DNA of 64,000 nt from Hydrogenophaga sp. Root209 (GCF_001428625.1 NZ_LMIE01000031.1:17326-81325); one strand, 5' to 3'. Positions 1-8,411 are shown, counted from the stretch's first letter. The notes: a model not told the origin generated them from the sequence alone. Translations and numbers: made by a program.

Positions 1-200
1 CCCTGCGCTTGCCTCCTTGACGGCCCCCGTCCGCGCGCTCCTGACCGTCGCGGGCGATGAACTCAGGAAAGACGGTGGCAACAGGGCCAACCGGGTTCCT
101 CGTGCCGACCGCACCAAACAGCCGAAAGGCTGGGCTCCGAATCTAGGAATCCGGTGTGCGGTGAACAGCAAACCCTTTTTTCTTTGTCAGGAGAAATGCC

Positions 201-1025
201 ATGCAACTCGCATCCCGCTTCGCTTCCCGTTCCCCGGTGCTGCGTTCGGAACGTCCCTTGTCCGATGACCAAATCCGGGCAGTGGCCCCGTCCATCTTCG
301 CGGAGGCACCACACGAAAGCCGCTCCGAGCGGTACAGCTACATCCCCACCGCGACCGTGCTGCAAGAACTGCGCGGGGAAGGCTTCGAGCCTTTCATGGT
401 GACGCAAACCCGCGTGCGCCACGACGACCGCCGCGACTACACCAAGCACATGATCCGGCTGCGCCACGCCAGCCAGATCAACGGCCGCGAGGCCAACGAA
501 ATCATCCTGCTGAACTCCCATGACGGCACCAGTAGCTATCAGATGCTGGCCGGGATGTTCCGCTTCGTTTGCAGCAATGGCCTTGTCTGCGGCGACACCG
601 TGGCCGACGTGCGCGTGCCGCACAAGGGCGACGTAGCCGGGCACGTCATCGAAGGCGCTTACGAAGTCCTGCACGGCTTCGACCGGGCGCAGGAATCCCG
701 CGATGCCATGCGCGCCATCACGCTCGACGCCGGGGAATCGGAAGTGTTCGCCCGCGCTGCGCTGGCGTTGAAGTACGACGAGGACAAGCCCGCGCCCATC
801 ACGGAATCGCAAATCCTGATGCCGCGCCGCCACGACGATGACCGCCGCGACCTGTGGAGCGTGTTCAACCGCACGCAGGAGAACTTGACCAAAGGCGGCT
901 TGTCCGCCCGCGCCGCGAATGGCCGCCGCCAGACCACCCGGCCCGTGCAGGGCATCGACCAAAGCGTGCGCCTGAATCGCGCCCTGTGGCTGCTGGCCGA
1001 TGGCCTGCGCCAGTTGAAAGCCTGA
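201..1025 (+). CDS. DUF932 domain-containing protein
   Basis: A 274-residue protein of the DUF932 family, common on plasmids and ICEs and related to phage/plasmid-like TIGR03299 proteins. Its biochemical role is unknown. The conserved part runs from about residue 40 (the RYSYIPTATVL segment) to the C terminus and includes a central MLAGMFRFVCSNGLVCGD segment. An AGGAGA ribosome site at 189-194 fits the ATG at 201. It lies 79 bases upstream of parB on the same strand and may share its transcript. There is no signal peptide or membrane segment, so it should be cytoplasmic. The 200 bases before it hold no convincing gene. Confidence 0.85.
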   Translation: MQLASRFASRSPVLRSERPLSDDQIRAVAPSIFAEAPHESRSERYSYIPTATVLQELRGEGFEPFMVTQTRVRHDDRRDYTKHMIRLRHASQINGREANEIILLNSHDGTSSYQMLAGMFRFVCSNGLVCGDTVADVRVPHKGDVAGHVIEGAYEVLHGFDRAQESRDAMRAITLDAGESEVFARAALALKYDEDKPAPITESQILMPRRHDDDRRDLWSVFNRTQENLTKGGLSARAANGRRQTTRPVQGIDQSVRLNRALWLLADGLRQLKA

Positions 1026-1104
1026 ATCCCCACGCGGCAGGGGCAGGCAGCAGCCCTTGCCGCTTCTCTCGCTGCTGCATCCCTAACCGCAAGGAGTTAT
1101 CACC

Positions 1105-2574
1105 ATGAACGCCGTACTCAAAACCGAAATCGCCGCCATCGAAACCGCCGCACCGCTGGAAATGGCCGACCCGTCCAAGAACCTGATTCTGGTTCCGCTG
1201 TCGCAGTTGCTGCCGCGCCGCTCCAAGCGCAACGCCCGCAAGATGCCGCGCCTGTCCATCCCCGAACTGGCCGCGAGCATTGCCCGCATCGGCCTGCTGC
1301 AAAACCTGATCGTCATCCTTTCCGCCGATGGCGAGGCTTACGAAGTGGTGGCCGGTGATCGCCGCCTGACCGCCTTGAAGCTGCTGGCGAAGAAGAAGCG
1401 CATCCCCGCCGACTACGAAGTGCCGTGCCTGCTGGTGCCCGATGCTTCGGCCCGCACCGTCAGCCTCGCGGAAAACCTGATGCGCGAGCAGATGCACCCC
1501 GCCGACCAGTTCGAGGCGTTCGCCGCGCTGGTCAAGGAAGGCCGGCCCATCGAGGACATTGCCGCCGACTTCGGCGTGTCCCCGCTGGTGGTGCAGCGCC
1601 GCTTGAAGCTGGCCCACATCGCGCCGCGCCTGATGGCCGACTATCGCGCCGGAACCGTCACGCTGGAACAGTTGATGGCCTTGACCATCACCGACGACCA
1701 CGCCGCGCAGGAAGCCGCGTTCTATGGTGCGCCGGAATGGCAGCGCAGCCCGTCCAAGCTGCGCGAGCGCCTGACCGAGCGCGAAATCGACGCCACGCAC
1801 GCGCTGGTGCGCTTCGTCGGGCTGGACACCTACCGGCAGGCAGGCGGCGGCATCCGCCGTGACCTGTTCGCGGAAGGCGATGCCGGAACCTACCTCACCG
1901 ATACCGCAGTGCTGGAAACGCTGGTGCGCGACAAGCTGGCAACGCTGGCCGAGGACGTGCGCGCCGAGGGGTGGGCATGGGTGGAGGCCGTGCCGCATCT
2001 GGCCTACGAGGAACGGCAGGCGTTCCAGAACGCCCCGCGCCATCGTCGCGAGCCGACCACCCGTGAGGCCCGCCGCATCGCCTCGCTGGAAACCCGCCTC
2101 GAAAAGATCGACGGCGAACTGGAAGAAGCCTGCGACGCCGAGGACGAAGCCAAAGCCGAGAAGCTGGAACAGCGGCGCGATCAGGTGGTCGGGGAACTGC
2201 AAGACGCGGAGGACGCCTTACAGGGCTACACCCCCGAAGTGCGCGAGGTGGCCGGTGCCATCGTCACCATCGACCGCAACGGCGAAGCCGCCATTCATCG
2301 CGGCCTGCTGCGCGAAGCCGAGGCCAAGGCGCTGCGCACGCTGGAAAAGCTGCGGCGCGGTTTCGACAGCACCGAAGGCGAATCCGCCAACGACGAGCAC
2401 GAGGACGCCGACGCGCCCAAGGCCGCAAGCCTGGCCGATGGCTCGGGCTGGATGCCCGCCATCTTCAAGGCCGCTGGCCCGCAGGATGCCGCGCAGGAAG
2501 AAGGCTCGGAGCAGGACGCCACGGAGGATGCCGAGGCAATGGCGGATGAACCCGCCGAGGCGCTGGCCGCTTGA
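1105..2574 (+). CDS. parB: ParB/RepB/Spo0J family partition protein
   Basis: A 489-residue ParB-like DNA-binding protein. Residues about 30-120 form the ParB N-terminal domain, with the LSQLLPRRSKRNARK and VVAGDRRLTALK segments. The helix-turn-helix region follows at about 120-190 (LAENLMREQMHPADQFEA, then IAADFGVSPLVVQRRLKLA). A charged, probably coiled-coil stretch lies at about 320-380 and the tail is acidic. An AAGGAGT ribosome site at 1091-1097 supports the start. In this ICE family a large ParB of this kind sits apart from parA and probably serves maintenance of the excised circle. ParB proteins bind centromere-like sites, but none is obvious next to the gene. Confidence 0.9.
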   Translation: MNAVLKTEIAAIETAAPLEMADPSKNLILVPLSQLLPRRSKRNARKMPRLSIPELAASIARIGLLQNLIVILSADGEAYEVVAGDRRLTALKLLAKKKRIPADYEVPCLLVPDASARTVSLAENLMREQMHPADQFEAFAALVKEGRPIEDIAADFGVSPLVVQRRLKLAHIAPRLMADYRAGTVTLEQLMALTITDDHAAQEAAFYGAPEWQRSPSKLRERLTEREIDATHALVRFVGLDTYRQAGGGIRRDLFAEGDAGTYLTDTAVLETLVRDKLATLAEDVRAEGWAWVEAVPHLAYEERQAFQNAPRHRREPTTREARRIASLETRLEKIDGELEEACDAEDEAKAEKLEQRRDQVVGELQDAEDALQGYTPEVREVAGAIVTIDRNGEAAIHRGLLREAEAKALRTLEKLRRGFDSTEGESANDEHEDADAPKAASLADGSGWMPAIFKAAGPQDAAQEEGSEQDATEDAEAMADEPAEALAA

Positions 2575-2588
2575 CCCGCGCCGAAGGC

Positions 2589-2616
2589 AAGCGCCCCGGC
2601 CTCGACCGGGGCGCTT
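2589..2616 (+). terminator. Perfect 11-bp hairpin behind parB
   Basis: Arms at 2589-2599 and 2606-2616 are perfect inverted repeats around a six-base loop. The hairpin lies between the parB stop and the ribosome site of the next small gene. No T-run follows on the plus strand, so it may slow transcription or stabilise the message 3' end rather than act as a full intrinsic terminator. Confidence 0.5.
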
Positions 2617-2636
2617 CGCTGGAAGGAGAAGCCCCC

Positions 2637-2846
2637 ATGACCCGCACCACCATTAGCCGCCCGCGCATGGCGGCGATCTACGCCGCTGGCACGGTACGCG
2701 CCCGCCGTTGGAACGGCGATGGCGACGTGCGCGGCTACCGCCCGCCCTCGGGCTGGACGGCCTGCGCCGACCTCACCGACATTCACCCCATCACGGGCCG
2801 CGCCTTGCCGCCTGCCGTGTGGTGGCTCATCGAGACGAAGGAATAA
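2637..2846 (+). CDS. Small conserved-looking hypothetical protein
   Basis: Encodes 69 residues. The ATG at 2637 was chosen because GGAAGGAGAA (2621-2630) lies just upstream; an earlier in-frame ATG at 2571 overlaps parB and would read through the hairpin. The sequence begins MTRTTISRPRMAAIYAAG and has a Trp-rich C-terminal half (GWTACADL, AVWWLIETKE). I recognise no domain. The position between parB and the DUF736 gene and the good ribosome site are the evidence that it is real. It is probably cytoplasmic; function unknown. Confidence 0.55.
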   Translation: MTRTTISRPRMAAIYAAGTVRARRWNGDGDVRGYRPPSGWTACADLTDIHPITGRALPPAVWWLIETKE

Positions 2847-3915
2847 CCGCGATCAGCACCGCAAAAATCCGGGCGCGGCAGTGGCCGCGCCCGGTGTTCA
2901 AGGCCACCAGCCGAATCGGCACGCCGCCGCCCTCGCGGCAGCTCAGACGGCGGCGTTGACGTGACCGGGCTTCCCGCCCGGTAATGGCAGGCCCGTATGG
3001 GTCTGCAAGCCGTAGCGCCCGCCGTGCGCGGGAATCACCAGCGGTTTTCGGCTTGCCGCGTGCATACCTCGCAGCGTAGGGCCGCGCCCATTTCATCAGA
3101 GGCATGTCCGCGTTTCCTGCTTAGAAATCTGGAACGGCCTGGGCGTGTCGGCGCATAGCGCCGCCGGGCTTTCGGGCTACGCCCCGTGCCGTCTTTGCCG
3201 TCACGGCCATTCGGCTTCAATCCCTCACGCCTTCGCGCCTGCGGCGCTGCGCGCTTCGCTTGCCTCCAGGGGAAAGCCCTGCGAGCTATCCCCGCCGCGC
3301 GATGCTTGGCGCCCCTCGATGCTGCCGAACCGGCTGCGCCGGATCGGCCCGCCCAACGTCCCGCCGCGATGGACGGGACGCTGGCGAACACGCTGGCGCT
3401 TGCTGCGGCAGGTTGTGCAGGTGCGTGCCGTCCTCAACGCTGGCGGTTCCTGCCCATCACGTCACGAAGGACGGTTCACGGACAACCCGCCCGGTATCGC
3501 TATGGAGCTTCCACGCCACGCCTCAAGACCGGCGCCGCAAGGTATGGCGGGGGCGTTCTCGCCTGTCGTTGCGGGGTTGACCTGGCCCGCGTCAGCGGGC
3601 GAGCCGGAGAAGCCTTCGGGCGGGGATGCCGAGTCGGCCCCATCTCCTTTCGGAGCGGTTCGGCCCAAGGCGTCCTTGTCTCGTTGTGAATCCTGGCGGG
3701 GGCGCGGCTGCGCCTCGGGCTTCATGGCTGCAACCGTCCGGCGAAAACAATTTCCCCGCCGCTGCGCGGCTTCCTCGCGCAGCAAATTCTTTTCGCCTCC
3801 CGGCTCTCCACTGCGTTTCGACCGCAAGCGGTGCAGCCAGCCCGTCCCCCGCCGGCCGGATCACAACAAGGACGCGATGGGCGCGAACCTTGTTCAACCG
3901 AAAGGAGAAATCATC
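2847..3915. other. 1.07 kb gene-free, hairpin-rich region
   Basis: No reading frame here has a convincing start, ribosome site or recognisable protein. All frames stay open only because the DNA is GC-rich. The first 170 bases hold a series of hairpins: a perfect 11-bp stem (2869-2879 with 2884-2894, loop of four), a 7-bp stem (2964-2970 with 2976-2982) and an 8-bp stem with one G-U pair (2987-2994 with 2999-3006). Read on the minus strand, the first stem is followed by a T-run (bases 2863-2868), so it could end minus-strand transcripts. The rest may be a long leader of the DUF736 gene, a structured RNA or a cis-acting ICE site. Confidence 0.6.
2869..2894 (-). terminator. Perfect 11-bp stem with minus-strand T-run
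   Basis: Arms 2869-2879 and 2884-2894 pair perfectly around a four-base loop. On the minus strand the stem is followed by ATTTTTG, the layout of an intrinsic terminator. No minus-strand gene to its right is evident, so either it guards against antisense transcription or it is part of a structured RNA. Confidence 0.45.
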
Positions 3916-4230
3916 ATGGCCAACATCGGCACCTTCACCGCAGACAAAGACGGCTTCACCGGCACGCTGCGCACCCTGACGCTCAACGTCAAGGTCAAGC
4001 TGGTTCCCAACGACAAGGGCAGCAGCGAGAACGCCCCCGACTTCCGCCTCCAGGCCGCCGGCCACGACATCGGCGCGGCGTGGAACAAGACCAGCGAGGC
4101 CGGGCGGGAATACAAGTCCGTGACCCTCGACGATCCTTCGTTCCCGGCTCCGGTCTATGCCCGCCTGATCGAAGGCGAGGACGGTACGCACGACCTGATC
4201 TGGTCGCGCAGCAAGCCCCAGGCGGCGTGA
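3916..4230 (+). CDS. DUF736 domain-containing protein
   Basis: A 104-residue protein almost entirely covered by the DUF736 domain: [16 protein letters not shown] at the start, [11 protein letters not shown] and a C-terminal [21 protein letters not shown]736 proteins are small, cytoplasmic and widespread on conjugative elements of Proteobacteria; their function is unknown. The ATG at 3916 follows AAAGGAG at 3901-3907. An open frame continues far upstream but lacks a sensible start. The gene is followed, 63 bases on, by the convergent XRE regulator gene. Confidence 0.9.
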   Translation: MANIGTFTADKDGFTGTLRTLTLNVKVKLVPNDKGSSENAPDFRLQAAGHDIGAAWNKTSEAGREYKSVTLDDPSFPAPVYARLIEGEDGTHDLIWSRSKPQAA

Positions 4231-4293
4231 CCGCCGCAGCGCCCCGCCCATCGCGGCGGGGCGCTGTGCTGCTGTTCGCAGCACATCACCACG

Positions 4294-4599
4294 TCACGCG
4301 CGCGGCTTCGCCGCGCCGCGCTCCTTCAGCACCGCCTCCAGCTCCCGGCGCACCTGCGCCAGCAGCTCGTCGGCCTTGTGCGGGCTGTCGCCCGCGTAGG
4401 CCAGCGTCAGCAGCGTGAGCGGGTGGATCTCCATCACCTCGCACAGCTCGGCCAGCTTATGCAGGGTCGGGCTTTTCAGGTCGCGTTCGAGGGTGCTCAT
4501 ATAGGTGCGGCTGGACACGTCAGAGAAGGCTTCCTGGCTCAAGCCACGCGCCTTCCTGACTGTCTTCAACGCCTTCGCCAATGAGTTCCCAGCCGCCAC
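4294..4599 (-). CDS. XRE-family helix-turn-helix transcriptional regulator
   Basis: A 101-residue DNA-binding protein with a GTG start. The XRE/Cro-type helix-turn-helix spans about residues 7-62 (SLAKALKTVRKARGLSQEAF, then TYMSTLERDLKSPTLHKLAEL), followed by a short Glu/Ala-rich tail. It is transcribed divergently from the DUF2958 gene. Two CTATAG palindromes lie 44-64 bases upstream of its start and are plausible operators for autoregulation. In ICEs such proteins usually control core-gene expression; the target here is inferred. Confidence 0.85.
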   Translation of the reverse strand: MAAGNSLAKALKTVRKARGLSQEAFSDVSSRTYMSTLERDLKSPTLHKLAELCEVMEIHPLTLLTLAYAGDSPHKADELLAQVRRELEAVLKERGAAKPRA

Positions 4600-4640
4600 C
4601 TATGGTTTCCCTCGAAAAACCAAGATGACAGCCCATTGCG

Positions 4641-4663
4641 CCCTATAGGGCTACAATCTATAG
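4641..4663. promoter_or_regulatory. Paired CTATAG palindromes, possible XRE operator
   Basis: A perfect 10-bp palindrome CCCTATAGGG (4641-4650) and a second CTATAG (4658-4663) are spaced 15 bp centre to centre, in the gap between the divergent XRE and DUF2958 genes. A TACAAT box lies between them (4652-4657). The layout fits binding of a dimeric repressor over a promoter. This is inferred from symmetry only. Confidence 0.4.
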
Positions 4664-4839
4664 TGTTCATTTGGTGTTCTACGTTTTCGTGCCTTTACGG
4701 AAATCCGCATTTGCTGGTTCCAGCAAAGCCACGCAAGCGCATCCGTGCTTGCACACGAAGGCGTAAATCCGGTTTGGCGGTTCTGCGCTTGGGCGTGAAA
4801 CCGCATCCGTGCATCATTGGATTTGTGGGATTGCCAACC

Positions 4840-5190
4840 ATGCCCCAGCCACTCGCCACCGTCCCGGAGCGCGCGCAACTGCTCGCCAACGGCGAGGCTC
4901 GTGCCGCTGGCCAGGCCATCGACCCGGTGCCCGTGGTGCGGCTGTTCACGCCGGACGCGCATGTGACCTGGCTGCTGGCCGCACTCGATCCCGCCGATGG
5001 CGACACCGCCTGGGGCCTCATCGACCTGGGAATCGGAATGCCGGCGCAAGGAACCGTCAAGCTGTCCGAGCTGGCTGGCATCGTCGGGCCGCATCAGCAG
5101 CCCGTGATGCGCGACCGCTACTTCCGGCCCACGCGCACGCTGTCGGAATACACCCGGCTGGCCGAGCGCGACGGGGCTATCCCGGACTGA
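4840..5190 (+). CDS. DUF2958 domain-containing protein
   Basis: 116 residues, nearly all DUF2958: LLANGEARAAGQAIDPVPVV, LFTPDAHVTWLLAALDPADG, then WGLIDLGIGMPAQGTVKL. The family is small, cytoplasmic, of unknown function and typical of ICEs and plasmids. The frame is open upstream to 4636, but the family's usual N terminus begins at the ATG at 4840. The ribosome site there is weak (GTGGGA). It is followed by about 310 bases without a gene. Confidence 0.8.
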   Translation: MPQPLATVPERAQLLANGEARAAGQAIDPVPVVRLFTPDAHVTWLLAALDPADGDTAWGLIDLGIGMPAQGTVKLSELAGIVGPHQQPVMRDRYFRPTRTLSEYTRLAERDGAIPD

Positions 5191-5499
5191 ACACAGCCTA
5201 CTGTGACTTTTTCAGTCTGGTGTCATACCGGGCAGGTCTCAATCGAGATTCTTGCGGCGTAGCCGCGCCAGTCTGATCCAAACGGACATGATGCCTGACG
5301 CGGACTGCGGCAGGCTGGCCTGTACGGCGTCCCACGGGAGGGACGCTGCCGCCGCAGCATTGAGACGAATACCGCAACGCATCGGAGCCAGTCGGACTTG
5401 ACAGCCCAACTATTCCCTTAACCCATTTCGTTCTGATGACACCGATGTAGCACGTAGTTCTTCTGTCGCGGCCAGTCCTGTTCGCAGGGAGGTTGCGTC
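5191..5499. other. 309-base gap before the DUF2285 gene
   Basis: No supported gene. A TTGACA hexamer lies at 5398-5403 but has no good -10 box at the proper distance. The end carries the AGGGAGG ribosome site (5486-5492) of the next gene. The region probably holds the promoter for the downstream run of genes. Confidence 0.5.
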
Positions 5500-6270
5500 A
5501 TGGTCGATCGCAGCGCCGAGCACTGGTATCCGACTGCCGCGTATCTGTACGTGCTGCACTTGGACGACCTTGGGACGGCCTGGGAATATCTGCGCAGAAA
5601 CCCCGATTACCGGCTCGACTGGCTGCGCCATCATCGCCGGCCGAAAGCCGCGCAGCAGGCGGCGCATCGCTGGGGCTTGCGCCTGCTGGAAGATCCGGCG
5701 TTGGATGCGCGCGACGCTCATCCAGCCTGGTTGCCCGGCCATGTGGCCGTGGTGCAGCTCTATCCCGACGCCGATCCGCCGCAGTATGCTCCCGCGTTCA
5801 CGTTTTGGCGCATTGCCGGGCACAAGCAACTGCTCCATGACGGCAAAGGGCTGGCGCTGATGGCGCACAGCCCAGGTCATTGCCTGCGCTTCGCGCTGGC
5901 GCCCGGCCTGGAAGACGGGATGGCTGTCGCCTATGCCCGCCGCGGCGGCGCCGCCGCACCTGCGCGCAACCGTGCGCTCGGCGCGGCCCTGGCTTCTGCG
6001 AAGCCCAGGCCGGCACCCGCCGCGCTGCTTGAGCTACACACCTTGCAGGCGCTCGACGCAACCCTAGCGGGTGCGTCCTTGCGCGAGGTGGCCGAAGGCT
6101 TGTTCGGCGGCGATGCCGCAGCCGATTGGTACAGCGACGGCGGCCTGCGCTCCAAGGTACGCCGCTTGGTACGGCGCGGCGATGCGCTGATGCGCGGCGG
6201 CTATCGCCGCCTAGCACAGCTTCCGCCGCTTGAGAAGGGTCGTTTTGAGGACGACGCAAAACGGCCCTGA
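5500..6270 (+). CDS. DUF2285 domain-containing regulator-like protein
   Basis: 256 residues. The N terminus (YVLHLDDLGTAWEYLRRNPD) is the transcriptional-regulator-like domain often called DUF6499. The C-terminal part (about 170-245) is DUF2285, with ASLREVAEGLFGG and LRSKVRRLVRRGDALMRGGYR resembling a helix-turn-helix. It is a standard member of Tn4371-like cores, between the DUF2958 and HTH genes. AGGGAGG at 5486-5492 supports the ATG. It is likely a DNA-binding protein, but no target is known. Confidence 0.85.
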   Translation: MVDRSAEHWYPTAAYLYVLHLDDLGTAWEYLRRNPDYRLDWLRHHRRPKAAQQAAHRWGLRLLEDPALDARDAHPAWLPGHVAVVQLYPDADPPQYAPAFTFWRIAGHKQLLHDGKGLALMAHSPGHCLRFALAPGLEDGMAVAYARRGGAAAPARNRALGAALASAKPRPAPAALLELHTLQALDATLAGASLREVAEGLFGGDAAADWYSDGGLRSKVRRLVRRGDALMRGGYRRLAQLPPLEKGRFEDDAKRP

Positions 6271-6353
6271 GCAGGACAGCTTGGTTTTCTGAGACTGCCT
6301 CCATCCGGTTGCGCTGTGTGGCCGGAGCTTTGAAAGCTATGGAGGTTCACACC

Positions 6354-6635
6354 ATGCGTCCCGCTCCTTTGCGGCCTGCCGCCACTGTCTCGACCGCTGC
6401 CGCGCAGCCCCAACGCTATCTCACCAACGACGAAGCCGCCGAGTACCTGCGGCTGTCGCCGCGCACGCTGGAAAAGCAGCGCGTGATCGGTGGTGGTCCG
6501 CGCTTTCGCAAGTTCGGCCGGCGCGTCATGTACGCCGTGGCCGACCTCGATGCCTGGGCCGCCGACCGCAGCTTCGAGACGACTTCCGATCCCGAGTACG
6601 CCGAGCACCACTCGGCCGACAGCCGTGCGCGCTGA
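6354..6635 (+). CDS. AlpA/excisionase-like helix-turn-helix protein
   Basis: 93 residues with a single MerR/excisionase-type helix-turn-helix: YLTNDEAAEYLRLSPRTLEK, then GPRFRKFGRRVMYAVADLDA. Proteins of this shape act as excisionases or small regulators in ICEs. The start at 6354 has GGAGG eight bases upstream (6341-6345); two in-frame ATGs further upstream (6309, 6339) lack a ribosome site. It sits directly in front of repA (26-base gap), which suggests a role in replication or excision control. Confidence 0.8.
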   Translation: MRPAPLRPAATVSTAAAQPQRYLTNDEAAEYLRLSPRTLEKQRVIGGGPRFRKFGRRVMYAVADLDAWAADRSFETTSDPEYAEHHSADSRAR

Positions 6636-6661
6636 TCGGCGGCGCGCGGCAGGCCATCACC

Positions 6662-7519
6662 ATGTCCAGCTCCGCGCTGCCGTTCCGGCAGCGGTCGTTG
6701 CAGGAGCGCGAACAGCTCGACCTGTTCCGCGCCTTGCCCGGCGACATGGCGCCGCGCGACAGCCAGGACTTGATGGCCTATCCGTTCTTCTCGCTCGGCA
6801 AGTCCAAGCGGGTCAAACCCATCGACTTCCGCGCGGGCAACGTGACGATCCGCGTAGAGGGCACGCAGGAGCACGGCATCGCCACGATTTGGGATGCGGA
6901 CGTGCTGATATGGGCGGCCTCGCAGATCGTGGAAGCGAAGGACGCGGGCCTGCGCCCGTCGCGGCTGATGCGCGCGACGCCCTACGAGATCCTGCGCTTC
7001 ATCGGACGCGGCAAGTCGCTGCGCGACTACCAGCGCCTCAAGGCCGCGCTGGATCGCCTGCAATCGACCACGGTGGCCACGTCCATCCGCGAGACAACAG
7101 GCCGGCGCCTGCACCGCTTTTCGTGGATCAACGAATGGAAGGAACTGGCCGATGCCAGCGGCACGCCGCTGGGCATCGAGCTGATCCTGCCGGACTGGTT
7201 CTTTGCCGGCGTGCTCGACGCTGCGCTGGTGCTGACCATCGACCCGGCGTATTTCCGGCTCACCGGCGGCATCGAGCGGTGGCTGTACCGCCTGGTGCGC
7301 AAGCACGGCGGCAAGCAGGCATACGGCTGGCAGTTCGACTTTCGCTATCTGCACCAGAAGTCCGGCAGCACCGCGAAGCCCTACGACTTCGCCTGCGATC
7401 TGCGCGCGCTCGTCGCGCGGCAGTCGCTGCCCGGTTACGTCCTGGGCATCGAGCGGATGCCCGACAACGGCATGGAACTGCTGACGTTCCGGCCCGTGCC
7501 GCAGACGGCACGGGGATAA
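6662..7519 (+). CDS. repA: Replication initiator protein A (RepA)
   Basis: 285 residues of the RPA (replication initiator protein A) family. Recognisable segments are LMAYPFFSLGKSKRVKPIDF near the N terminus, VLIWAASQIVEA, and the winged-helix-like YQRLKAALDRLQSTTVATSI in the middle. The C terminus (YDFACDLRALVARQSLPGY) is also typical. It should initiate replication of the excised circular ICE. Three 17-bp direct repeats begin 24 bases behind its stop codon and are candidate binding sites. Length is normal for the family and no damage is visible. Confidence 0.88.
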   Translation: MSSSALPFRQRSLQEREQLDLFRALPGDMAPRDSQDLMAYPFFSLGKSKRVKPIDFRAGNVTIRVEGTQEHGIATIWDADVLIWAASQIVEAKDAGLRPSRLMRATPYEILRFIGRGKSLRDYQRLKAALDRLQSTTVATSIRETTGRRLHRFSWINEWKELADASGTPLGIELILPDWFFAGVLDAALVLTIDPAYFRLTGGIERWLYRLVRKHGGKQAYGWQFDFRYLHQKSGSTAKPYDFACDLRALVARQSLPGYVLGIERMPDNGMELLTFRPVPQTARG

Positions 7520-7543
7520 CTCCGGGAAAGCCTGTGAATGGTG

Positions 7544-7607
7544 TCGTGCTATCAGGCGTGCGGGGTATCGTGCTATCAGGCGTGGGACTATCGTGCTATC
7601 AGGCGTG
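7544..7607 (+). repeat. Three 17-bp iterons downstream of repA
   Basis: TCGTGCTATCAGGCGTG occurs three times without mismatch at 7544-7560, 7568-7584 and 7591-7607, with periods of 24 and 23 bases (about two helical turns plus). Same-orientation repeats on one face of the helix next to a replication initiator are what iterons of a replication origin look like. They could also be a ParB- or ParA-type partition site. Confidence 0.75.
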
Positions 7608-7651
7608 CCGATCGGCCGCAAACCCGCGCCAGCACTGGGCTTGCGCGTCCT

Positions 7652-7681
7652 CTAACTTCCCTAACTTAGTTTCTCTAACTT
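7652..7681 (+). repeat. Three CTAACTT repeats ahead of parA
   Basis: The heptamer CTAACTT occurs at 7652-7658, 7661-7667 and 7675-7681, in a locally AT-rich stretch about 90 bases before the parA start. This could be a DNA-unwinding element next to the iterons, or an operator for parA autoregulation. The local drop in GC against the surrounding DNA is clear. Confidence 0.55.
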
Positions 7682-7772
7682 TTAGTAGGGAAACGCCGCT
7701 GCGGTGGACAACCACCCCGCGGCCACAAACGCAGCAGCAAAAGCCCGGCTTTCCAGCATGGAGGGCCAGGCC

Positions 7773-8411
7773 ATGATCGTCGCACTGCTCAACCAGAAAG
7801 GCGGCGTCGGCAAGACCACGCTCGCCACGCACATCGCCGGCGAGTTGGCGATGCGCGGCCAGCACGTCGTCCTGCTGGACGCTGACCCGCAGGGCTCATC
7901 GCTGGACTGGACGCAGCGCAGAAGCCAGCAAGGCTTGCCACGGCTGTTCAGCGCCGTGGGCCTCGCACGCGAAACGCTGCACCAAGAGGCGCCGGAACTC
8001 GCCAGGCGGGCCGATCACGTCATCATCGACGGCCCGCCGCGCATCGCCGCCTTGGCGCGCTCCGCGCTGCTGGCGGCCGAGCGCGTGCTGATCCCGGTGC
8101 AGCCCAGCCCCTACGACTTGTGGGCCAGCGCCGAGATGGTGGCGGTGATCCGCGAGGCGCAGGTATTTCGGCCTGCGCTGCGCGCGGCCTTCGTCATCAA
8201 TCGGCGCGTCAGTACCACCGTGATCGGGCGCGAAGCACGCCAGGCACTCGCCGACCAGCCGCTTCCTGCGCTGCGCGCGGAAGTGCATCAGCGCATCGTG
8301 TTCGCCGATAGCGTGGCCGCTGGCCGGCTTGCACGCGAGACGGCACCCGACAGCGCCGCCGCACGCGAAATCACTGCGCTGGTGGACGAATTGCTGCGGT
8401 GGCCGACATGA
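7773..8411 (+). CDS. parA: ParA family ATPase
   Basis: 212 residues. The deviant Walker A motif KGGVGKTT lies at about residues 9-16 (MIVALLNQKGGVGKTTLATH), followed by LLDADPQGSSLDW and the Walker B-like VIIDGPPR. The length is that of short plasmid-type ParA/IncC proteins without an N-terminal DNA-binding domain. The ATG at 7773 follows GGAGGG (7760-7765); an upstream in-frame ATG at 7704 gives a non-family extension. The stop codon overlaps the ATG of the next gene, so the two are translationally coupled. Role: ATP-driven partition or stable maintenance of the ICE. Confidence 0.9.
   Translation: MIVALLNQKGGVGKTTLATHIAGELAMRGQHVVLLDADPQGSSLDWTQRRSQQGLPRLFSAVGLARETLHQEAPELARRADHVIIDGPPRIAALARSALLAAERVLIPVQPSPYDLWASAEMVAVIREAQVFRPALRAAFVINRRVSTTVIGREARQALADQPLPALRAEVHQRIVFADSVAAGRLARETAPDSAAAREITALVDELLRWPT

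Noticed and set aside
865-2202. 445-codon minus-strand frame across the DUF932-parB region
   Set aside because: Antisense shadow of parB; no recognisable domain and no promoter or ribosome site.
3145-3915. Long open frame running into the DUF736 gene
   Set aside because: No ribosome site, and the DUF736 domain starts at 3916 behind AAAGGAG. Several frames are open here because of high GC.
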